Positions 17,579-24,086 of a DNA stretch of 39,942 nt are shown piece after piece. The notes beneath the pieces were generated by a model. The model was not told the DNA's origin and ran no database searches. It worked only from the letters and a program-made list of their open reading frames with translations. Positions within the stretch are counted from its first letter, which is position 1. Each line of letters opens with the position of its first letter. The stretch lies in assembly GCF_008274655.1 (NCBI RefSeq), contig NZ_VTRV01000003.1:1-39942 (forward strand), given 5' to 3'. This DNA is from Cognatilysobacter lacus. Its GTDB lineage: Bacteria > Pseudomonadota > Gammaproteobacteria > Xanthomonadales > Xanthomonadaceae. The translations under genes were made by a program, and so were the position numbers.

Positions 17579-18280
17579 ATGAAAGACGACGCACTGCTGC
17601 CCCCTACCGCCGAAATTGCCCCGATGTTCGCCGTGCCGCTGTCCCAGGCGCGTATGCCCGGACATGAGTCGATCAATGCACAGCTCAGATCATTGCTGCT
17701 CGCACGCGCCGATGACCCGCAATTCGCAAATCCGCAGCCGTCGCTCAAGCAGCAGGTCGGCGTATTCGAGAGCCAGTTCAACCTGTTCGCATGGCCCGAG
17801 CCGCCGGTGCAGAAACTGCGCGAGTTCTGCTGGACCGAGCTCGGCAGAACGCTCCAGGCGCTGAACGGTTACACCGCGGCCGAGATGTCGCGCCTGCGCA
17901 TCTATTCGCACACGTGGTTCCACGTCACGCGCGCCCCCGGGTTCGTCATCGCGCACACGCACCCCATGGCATCTTGGTCCGGCGTCTACTGCGTCGCGCC
18001 CGGCGGTGAATCGTCCGCGCATCCGGAGTCCGGGGTGCTGCGATTCCACAACCCGCACTACTACAGCAACATGTTCCTGGATCCCGGTAACGCACGGTTG
18101 GCTGCGCCGTTCCATCACGGGACGTGGAGCGTTCGCCTGCGGGCCGGGCAGCTCGTACTCTTTCCGTCGTGGGTATCGCACGAAGTGCTTCCCTTCCACG
18201 GCACGGACGAGCGCATCACGATCGCATTCAACTGCTGGTTCGGAATGGGCGACGGTCAGGGCGCCGCGGGCGCCGCGTAG
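17579..18280 (+). CDS. Putative 2OG-Fe(II) oxygenase (2OG-FeII_Oxy_5-like)
   Basis: 233 residues, no signal peptide, so probably cytoplasmic. The C-terminal half resembles the putative 2OG-Fe(II) oxygenase family often found beside sulfotransferases: AHTHPMASWSGVYCVAPG (125-142), a LRFHNP segment (154-159), LVLFPSWVSHEVLPFHG (192-208, with H201) and ERITIAFN with R212 as the likely 2-oxoglutarate carboxylate contact. The family generally has HxH followed by a DP turn; here the turn reads HNP, so the acidic iron ligand is not obvious and activity must be treated with care. Such enzymes would hydroxylate a small molecule or peptide. The ATG at 17579 is preferred by similarity; ATG 17564 is possible. 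The last 25 bases overlap the convergent TPR-sulfotransferase gene. Confidence 0.75.
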   Translation: MKDDALLPPTAEIAPMFAVPLSQARMPGHESINAQLRSLLLARADDPQFANPQPSLKQQVGVFESQFNLFAWPEPPVQKLREFCWTELGRTLQALNGYTAAEMSRLRIYSHTWFHVTRAPGFVIAHTHPMASWSGVYCVAPGGESSAHPESGVLRFHNPHYYSNMFLDPGNARLAAPFHHGTWSVRLRAGQLVLFPSWVSHEVLPFHGTDERITIAFNCWFGMGDGQGAAGAA

Positions 18281-19833
18281 GCCGGCGCGAGTCCGTCGAT
18301 GAGAGGCTGGAGATGCGCCGCATAGTCGCGCCATGCCTGGCCGCGATTCCTCTGGAAGCCCTGTCGCGCGATATTCGCACTGGCCGTGGACACCGTGCCG
18401 CTCGAGCGCGTGATGTCGACCATCGAATCCTCGAACCGCAGTCCGCAGTGCGCGGCGACACGACCCGCAGTGCCTGACGGATCCTGCACCAGCGAGTCGT
18501 AAGGGATTTCGAGCACGCGTCCCGGCAACACTTTTTGCCAGTGCGCCATCGTGCGGCGATACAGAAGGTAGAAATCGGCAAGTTCCCGCTGGTCGTACGA
18601 GTAGAGCGCTACGCCGGAAAACAGCTGGCGCAGGTTCGAGAAGCAGGTGTCCGTCGGATCACGTTGAAGGTGGAGAAACCTCGCCTGCGGAAGCGCTTTC
18701 GCGATAAAGCCGACGTTGAGGAAATTGTGCGGCAGCTTTTCGGTGATGAAGGGCCTGCCTCGACTCATCCAGCGGGCACGCCGCGCGTAGCCCGACGCAA
18801 CGCGATCGAAGTCCGCGGACCGCGCGGCTGTCACGAGCCCCACATCCGGACCTTTCGCGCTCGAGCGGTCGGTGGCCAATTCCATTTCGGCGTGGAAGGC
18901 GTACGTTTCACCCGCATCCGCCACTTGCGAATGGCCCGACAACATGCGTTCCAGCAGAGTGGTTCCGGAGCGGTGCATGCCGATGATGAAGATCGGCACG
19001 ACCGGTTGAGCAACGCCGCTGGTCGCGCCCACGAATGCCGCGTCGCACACCGATTCGATCGTTTCGACGAGCGCCACGTCCTGCGCCGTCGAATACTCGA
19101 CCTGTCGGCGCTTCGCAGCGCAGCCGCGCTCGAGCGCGGTCCACGCCTCGTCGAACCGGCGTAGCTCGTGGAGCTGCTTGTGCAACGCGAACGACAAGTA
19201 GATCTCGCCGTTTCCACCGGGCCTCGCGCGATCAAGCTGCGCGGTGAATCGGTCGACCTGGTTGTGCTCCGGCGACGCCGGCCGCAGGCCGGCCAGCATC
19301 ATCGAATTCTGGTACAGCAGCGGGTCGGACCGAAGCGAGGCTTCGTAGCACTTCTCCGCCGCATCCAGCTCGCCGCGGAAAAAGTGGAAATTGCCACGCA
19401 CGTGCAGGCAAGCGGCGTCCGAAGGCCGGCGACGCAGACCCTCCTCGACCAGCGTGGTGGCCTGCTCGTGCGCACCCGCCGAGCTCAGCATGACGGCGGC
19501 CTTGGCAATGATGTCGGCGGGCGCCCCTGCGGCGAACGCTGGGTCCTGCAGACATCCGGCCAGCGACTCGGACTCGTGGAAGTATGCGAGCCGCTGGGCG
19601 ATCGCGTAGAGGATGGGTGCGACCGGTGGGCGAACGCGGAAAGCAGCCATCCCGGCGTCGTGGCCGTCCCGATGGCGGCCGAGCCATAACAGCACCGTCG
19701 ACAGGCCAAGCAACGCCGGCGCGTGCGAGGGATCGATCGCCAGCGCCGCGCGATAGCTGCGCTCGGCCGTTTGGAGATCCTTGCGCGCTAGCGCCTGCTC
19801 CCCCGCCATCCAGAGCTGGTCGGGACGATTCAT
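18256..19833 (-). CDS. TPR-containing sulfotransferase
   Basis: 525 residues, cytoplasmic by lack of a signal. The N-terminal half (1-240) is tetratricopeptide-like: AERSYRAALAIDPSHAPALL (23-42) and AEKCYEASLRSDPLLYQN (159-176) are clear TPR helices. The C-terminal half is a sulfotransferase with the PAPS 5'-phosphosulfate loop IFIIGMHRSGTTLLERML (281-298) and the 3'-phosphate-binding segment LQRDPTDTCFSN (389-400; R391 and S399). It should transfer sulfate from PAPS to a hydroxyl, on tyrosine, a sugar or another acceptor, with the TPR part binding the acceptor or a partner. It follows a second sulfotransferase-like gene on the same strand after a 22-base gap and overlaps the convergent 2OG oxygenase gene by 25 bases. 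The acceptor is unknown. Confidence 0.88.
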   Translation of the reverse strand: MNRPDQLWMAGEQALARKDLQTAERSYRAALAIDPSHAPALLGLSTVLLWLGRHRDGHDAGMAAFRVRPPVAPILYAIAQRLAYFHESESLAGCLQDPAFAAGAPADIIAKAAVMLSSAGAHEQATTLVEEGLRRRPSDAACLHVRGNFHFFRGELDAAEKCYEASLRSDPLLYQNSMMLAGLRPASPEHNQVDRFTAQLDRARPGGNGEIYLSFALHKQLHELRRFDEAWTALERGCAAKRRQVEYSTAQDVALVETIESVCDAAFVGATSGVAQPVVPIFIIGMHRSGTTLLERMLSGHSQVADAGETYAFHAEMELATDRSSAKGPDVGLVTAARSADFDRVASGYARRARWMSRGRPFITEKLPHNFLNVGFIAKALPQARFLHLQRDPTDTCFSNLRQLFSGVALYSYDQRELADFYLLYRRTMAHWQKVLPGRVLEIPYDSLVQDPSGTAGRVAAHCGLRFEDSMVDITRSSGTVSTASANIARQGFQRNRGQAWRDYAAHLQPLIDGLAPAYAAPAAP

Positions 19834-19855
19834 GGCATCTCGGACGCAACGGCGA

Positions 19856-20872
19856 TCACGGCGCGCCCAGCGGTGCCATCGCGGGAAGGTCGCGCGCAGC
19901 GGCGCTCATCGACGGTGCAACATGGCGCTCGTACCAGGCGAGCGCCCTGCCGACCGGCGCCTCGAATCGTTGGCGGATCGACATGACGTCGCGCTCCCGT
20001 TGCTTGCCATCGTAGGGAACAGCGGTGGCCTTCGCATTACGTGTCGACACGGCGGCCGCGCGCGCGCGCAGGGCAGTGTCGAGCTGTGGTTCACCTAGCC
20101 AGGCGTTTGCGACGCGCGCCACTCCGACGGGATCGCCGAGCAACTGGGATGCGTCCAGCGTCCGCAACGTGGCGTTGCCAAACGCGCGGAGCAGATCGGC
20201 GCCGAGCTCGCGCTGCGCCGCCCACTGCAGGGCTGCGGCGCACAGGAGATCCGGCGGCGCCAGCGCGGCAGGCGGAAGTCGCGCCGCCAAGGTGCATGTC
20301 CGCAGGGCGCGCTCGGCGAGCTCGGGAATCCTGGACTGGGTTTCCGGCGCCTTCTTGATGTTGGACACCACGAAATCCTCAACGCTCGAGGTGAGAAGCA
20401 GCGCGCGGCTGCCGGGCGTCGTCCGCATAAGGTCGGCGGCGATGTTCAGCGCTGCGTGGGTGGGCTTGATCACCACCGACCCGGCGGCTGACCAGGGCCG
20501 TGCGAGCAGGCCCACAACCGGGCGCAGGAAATCGTCGACGGGCCAGCCCGAATGGCGCGCATCGCCAAGCCGGCGCAGCAGCAGGGGCTCTTTGAGGACG
20601 ACCTGATTTGGCGCTAGATGCAGCGCGCGCGCGAGCAGCGTCGAGCAGCAGAACGAGGTGTGGAAGAGCCAGCCGAGCCGGCCCGCGGGCAGCTGCGGCG
20701 GGATCGCTGCCAGCGGAACCGGGGTCGCTGAATCGAGCTGGGCATCGATGCGGTTGTCGAGGAACGTCGAGCGTTCGAGGACGCCTTCATCGATCGGAAG
20801 GAAGCGGAATTCGCGATCCGGCACATGGAGGTCAACCGGAAACCAGCGTGCGTCGTCGAAGGGCGACGTCAT
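19856..20872 (-). CDS. Sulfotransferase-like P-loop protein
   Basis: 338 residues, no signal peptide. A loop HTSFCCSTLLARAL (71-84), following strand LGWLF and followed by LKEPLLLRRL (93-102), resembles the nucleotide loop of a divergent sulfotransferase group usually named only 'hypothetical' or 'sulfotransferase family'; the CCST loop replaces the usual GxxRSGTT. A further strand VVIKPTHAALN and the segment ALLLTSSVEDFVVSN could supply the second nucleotide contact. The C terminus (about 300-338) is helical. I cannot name the acceptor. The ATG at 20872 overlaps the stop of the upstream 2OG oxygenase gene (ATGA), so the two are translationally coupled; the frame is open far upstream (to 21508), but only as a shadow of that gene. 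Confidence 0.65.
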   Translation of the reverse strand: MTSPFDDARWFPVDLHVPDREFRFLPIDEGVLERSTFLDNRIDAQLDSATPVPLAAIPPQLPAGRLGWLFHTSFCCSTLLARALHLAPNQVVLKEPLLLRRLGDARHSGWPVDDFLRPVVGLLARPWSAAGSVVIKPTHAALNIAADLMRTTPGSRALLLTSSVEDFVVSNIKKAPETQSRIPELAERALRTCTLAARLPPAALAPPDLLCAAALQWAAQRELGADLLRAFGNATLRTLDASQLLGDPVGVARVANAWLGEPQLDTALRARAAAVSTRNAKATAVPYDGKQRERDVMSIRQRFEAPVGRALAWYERHVAPSMSAAARDLPAMAPLGAP

Positions 20873-21444
20873 GGACGCGCGCGCTGGAACTTGATCGCGA
20901 ACGTGTAGCGCGGGAAATAGCAGATGCGGTTCGGCGGACGTCCGACGTGCTTGATGCGGCCGTCGAAGATCACCAGCCGGCCCGGCTGCGGACGTACCGC
21001 AGCTGCAATCTCGTCGGCGGCGTCGAAGAAGACGGTTTCGCCGCCCCATTCCACATCCCACAGATCGCAGATGTACCAGAGCGCCGTCAGGTCTTCGCGT
21101 TCGGGCAGGCAATCGACGTGGGTGAACAGCATGTCGCCATAGTTGGCGACATTCGTGTAGGCCCGATACGGCTCGTAGCGGTATCCCGCCGGCGCGATCG
21201 CCTCGACGGCGCGCATCGTGAGCGCATGGATCGGCTGTTCCCGCAGCGCCTCCAGGCGTGTTTGCGTCACCCAATGGCGGTAGCCGGCGGTGTCCGGGCG
21301 CGCGACCTCGGTGCGGGTGAACGCCGCGCGCGAAAGCCCGTCGGCGTAGGCCGCTGCGTTCGGGAGCAACCCGTCGAAAACGTGGAGCGCCCGCCCGTCG
21401 ATGTCGAACGATCGGGCGGGTTTGAAGGGGTCGCGGTCGCTCAT
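20869..21444 (-). CDS. 2OG-Fe(II) oxygenase, prolyl-hydroxylase-like
   Basis: 191 residues, short for the P4Hc-type family but with a full active site. The iron triad is H109-V-D111 (in LFTHVDCLPERED) and H166 (in DGRIKHVGRPP); R179 in PRYTFAIKF, or R173, is the likely 2-oxoglutarate salt-bridge residue. WGGETVFFD (133-141) is the usual strand between the ligands. It would hydroxylate a protein, peptide or small molecule in the cytoplasm using O2, 2-oxoglutarate and Fe(II). It is wedged between two ATGA junctions: its ATG overlaps the pckG stop and its TGA overlaps the next sulfotransferase-like gene. That makes it part of a pckG transcript although it has no obvious metabolic link to gluconeogenesis. 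Confidence 0.85.
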   Translation of the reverse strand: MSDRDPFKPARSFDIDGRALHVFDGLLPNAAAYADGLSRAAFTRTEVARPDTAGYRHWVTQTRLEALREQPIHALTMRAVEAIAPAGYRYEPYRAYTNVANYGDMLFTHVDCLPEREDLTALWYICDLWDVEWGGETVFFDAADEIAAAVRPQPGRLVIFDGRIKHVGRPPNRICYFPRYTFAIKFQRARP

Positions 21445-23246
21445 CCGCCAAGCATAGCGGCGATGCGCTGCTGCTCGGCATGCAGCGCGTCGGGCATGCG
21501 TGGGCCATACCCGCGCAGGTAGTCGCCGATGCTGTCGACCTCCGCGCGCCAGCCCGACTCGTCGAAGCCGAACAGCTTGTCGCGGGCCTCGTCGGAGAGC
21601 TGCACGCCGTCGAGGTTCAGGTCCTGCTCGCGCGGCAGTGCGCCGATCGGCGTTTCGACGGCGTCGGCCGTACCGTCCACGCGCTTGATCATCCACTCGA
21701 GCACGCGAAGGTTGTCGCCGAAGCCCGGCCACAGGAACTTGCCGTCATCGCCCTTGCGGAACCAGTTGACGTGGAAGACCTTCGGCAGCTTGTTGGCGCC
21801 GTTGTCGAAGGACAGCCAGTGCGCGAAGTAGTCGGCGAAGTTGTAGCCGCAGAACGGCTTCATCGCCATCGGGTCGCGACGCATGACACCGACCGCACCG
21901 GTCGCCGCCGCCGTCGTTTCCGAGCCCATCGCCGCACCGACCAGCACGCCGTGCGTCCAGTCACGCGCCTCGAACACCAGCGGCACCAGCGACGCGCGCC
22001 GGCCACCGAACACGATCGCGCTGATCGGCACGCCCTGCGGGTCCTCGGCCTTCTCGCTGTAGCTCGGGCACTGCCGGGCCGCAACGGTGAAGCGCGCGTT
22101 CGGATGCGCGGCCGGGCCGCGGCTGCAATCGTAGTCATTTCCGCGCCAGTCAATGGCGGGTTCGCCTTCGCCCAGACCCTCCCACCACGGGCGGCCATCA
22201 GCGGTGAGGCCGACATTGGTGAAGATCGTATTCGTACCGATCGTTTCCAGCGCGTTCGGATTCGACTTGGCGGACGTTCCGGGCGCGACGCCGAAGAAGC
22301 CCGCTTCCGGGTTGATCGCATACAGGCGACCGTCAGTGCCGGGTCGCATCCAGCAGATGTCGTCACCGATGGTGGTGATCTTCCAGCCCTTTTCGCGGTA
22401 GCTCTCGGGCGGGATCAGCATCGCGAGGTTGGTCTTGCCGCAGGCCGACGGAAACGCGGCGGCGATGTAGTGCGTCTCGCCGCGCGGGTTCTCGATGCCG
22501 AGGATCAGCATGTGTTCGGCCAGCCAGCCTTCCTGCCGCGCCTGGTACGACGCGATGCGCAGCGCGTGGCACTTCTTGCCGAGCAGCGCGTTGCCGCCGT
22601 AGCCCGAGCCGTACGACTTGATCGTCAACTCCTCGGGGAAATGCATGATGAAGCGGCGGTTCGGGTCGAGCTCGCCGGTGGAGTGCAGGCCGCGCACGAA
22701 CGTGCCTTCGCGCTCGATGCGCGCCAGTGCGGGCGCGCCCATGCGCGTCATGATCCGCATGTTCGCGACGACGTACGGGCTGTCGGTGATCTCGACGCCG
22801 CAGCGCGACAGCGGCGAGTCGATCGGCCCCATGCAATAGGGCACCACGTACATCGTGCGGCCCTGCATGCAGCCGTCGAACAGGCCGTCCATCCGCGCAT
22901 GGCCATCGGCCGGCGACATCCAGTGATTGTTCGGGCCGGCGTCGTCCTGGCTCGAGGTGCAGACGTAGGTCAGGTGCTCGACGCGCGCGACGTCGTCCGG
23001 ATGCGAGCGGTGCAGCCAGCTGCCGGGATTGGTCTGTTCGTTGAGGCGCAGCAGCGTGCGGTCGCCCTCCATCTGCGCGACCAGCGCGGCGCTCTCGGCG
23101 TCGCTTCCGTCGCACCAGTGGATCGCGGATGGGCGCGTCAGCGCGGCGACCGAGTCGACCCACTCGGCGAGGGTCCGGAGCGAGGTCCCGATCGCGCTGC
23201 CCCCGGTCACGGCGGGCGGGTCGACATCCTGGACGAGGGCATTCAT
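21441..23246 (-). CDS. pckG: Phosphoenolpyruvate carboxykinase (GTP)
   Basis: 601 residues, normal for the GTP-dependent class. It decarboxylates and phosphorylates oxaloacetate to PEP, the entry step of gluconeogenesis. Signatures include RFIMHFPEELTIKSYGSGYGGNALLGKKCHALRIAS (about 198-233, with the Mn-binding Lys), AAAFPSACGKTNLAML (the kinase-1a P-loop with the class-typical Cys), TIGDDICWMRPG (the metal-binding Asp pair) and the guanine-binding FNADYF-like segment, here FCGYNFADYFAHW. A very good GGAGG lies six bases before the ATG. It follows the TetR gene by 46 bases on the same strand, and its stop overlaps the start of a 2OG oxygenase gene. Confidence 0.97.
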   Translation of the reverse strand: MNALVQDVDPPAVTGGSAIGTSLRTLAEWVDSVAALTRPSAIHWCDGSDAESAALVAQMEGDRTLLRLNEQTNPGSWLHRSHPDDVARVEHLTYVCTSSQDDAGPNNHWMSPADGHARMDGLFDGCMQGRTMYVVPYCMGPIDSPLSRCGVEITDSPYVVANMRIMTRMGAPALARIEREGTFVRGLHSTGELDPNRRFIMHFPEELTIKSYGSGYGGNALLGKKCHALRIASYQARQEGWLAEHMLILGIENPRGETHYIAAAFPSACGKTNLAMLIPPESYREKGWKITTIGDDICWMRPGTDGRLYAINPEAGFFGVAPGTSAKSNPNALETIGTNTIFTNVGLTADGRPWWEGLGEGEPAIDWRGNDYDCSRGPAAHPNARFTVAARQCPSYSEKAEDPQGVPISAIVFGGRRASLVPLVFEARDWTHGVLVGAAMGSETTAAATGAVGVMRRDPMAMKPFCGYNFADYFAHWLSFDNGANKLPKVFHVNWFRKGDDGKFLWPGFGDNLRVLEWMIKRVDGTADAVETPIGALPREQDLNLDGVQLSDEARDKLFGFDESGWRAEVDSIGDYLRGYGPRMPDALHAEQQRIAAMLGG

Positions 23247-23292
23247 GGAACCTCCGGTGGCAGTGCGAAAGAAACTCGGTCGCCCGCGATCC

Positions 23293-23877
23293 TCAGGGGA
23301 TCAGCGTGGCCATCATGTGCTCGACGAAGGCCTCGAACTGGTCGCGCGGAAGGCGCGCCTGGTTGAGCTGCAGGTTGAGTTGCAGGAAGCCGACGTAGGC
23401 CGCGTACGCAAGCCGCGCGCGGTGCAGCGCGGCGGTGGGCTCGAGCCCGGCCTGACGGAAGGATGCGGCGAGCCACTCGAGGCGGCGATGCGAGACGCGG
23501 CCGATCACCGGCGCCACCGTGGGGTGGTCGAGCGCCTTCAGCAGCGCCGAATAGATGATGTGGGAGGCGTACTCGTGGGCGACCAGGTCGAACAGGCGTC
23601 GCAGGCGCTCGCGCGGGTCGGCGATCTGTTCGAGCTGGCCGAAGATCGCCTCCTGCTCGGTCTTCTCCCACCGCTCCAGCGCGGCGGCGAGCAGCGATTC
23701 CCGCGACGGGAAATGCCAGTAAAAGCTGCCCTTGGTGACCCCGAGGCGGCGCGCGAGCGGCTCGACGGCCACCGCGCCCACGCCCTGCTCCGCGATCATG
23801 TCGAGAGCGGCCTGCGCCCAGTCGTCGGCGCTCAGGCGCCCGGTGCGGTCGGACTTGGCGGGCGTTTGCGTCGTCAT
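23293..23877 (-). CDS. TetR-family transcriptional regulator
   Basis: 194 residues. The N-terminal TetR DNA-binding domain (about 15-62) has ALDMIAEQGVGAVAVEPLARRLGVTKGSFYWHFPSRESLL, summarised as residues 24-63, with the helix-turn-helix at VEPLARRLGVTKGSFYWHF. The C-terminal ligand domain is helical. It is divergent from fadE across a 209-base region with a fadE promoter carrying an inverted repeat, so it is a good candidate for a repressor of fatty-acid oxidation that responds to acyl-CoA; that is inference from position. It also precedes pckG by 46 bases on the same strand and may share its transcript. The ATG at 23877 is chosen because the open upstream stretch is not TetR-like. Confidence 0.9.
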   Translation of the reverse strand: MTTQTPAKSDRTGRLSADDWAQAALDMIAEQGVGAVAVEPLARRLGVTKGSFYWHFPSRESLLAAALERWEKTEQEAIFGQLEQIADPRERLRRLFDLVAHEYASHIIYSALLKALDHPTVAPVIGRVSHRRLEWLAASFRQAGLEPTAALHRARLAYAAYVGFLQLNLQLNQARLPRDQFEAFVEHMMATLIP

Positions 23878-23955
23878 GCGGTCAGTGTATCCGTACGGGT
23901 CCGGCCGGGACAGTATGCGTCGATCGTGACCCCTGTCGCGCCGCTTGGCTATCCG

Positions 23956-23985
23956 TTGACACGGGCGGCCAACGGTCACCATACT
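23956..23985 (+). promoter_or_regulatory. fadE promoter
   Basis: A perfect TTGACA (23956-23961) is followed after 18 bases by CATACT (23980-23985). Transcription would start near 23992, giving a leader of about 95 bases before the fadE ATG. Confidence 0.7.
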
Positions 23986-23995
23986 CGTGCGTATG
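23980..23995 (+). promoter_or_regulatory. Candidate TetR operator over the fadE -10 element
   Basis: CATAC and GTATG are inverted around six bases and cover the -10 element and the start site of the fadE promoter, an ideal place for a repressor. A second symmetric element, CCGTACGG, lies at about 23893-23900, close to the start of the divergent TetR gene. Assignment to this TetR protein is inference. Confidence 0.45.
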
Positions 23996-24086
23996 TCGGG
24001 CGTTTCATGCTGGCGTTTGAATCGCGCCGAGCCTGTACCCGACCTTTCGACCACCCCGCGCGGACGGCCGTCCGCTGGAGCGCTCC

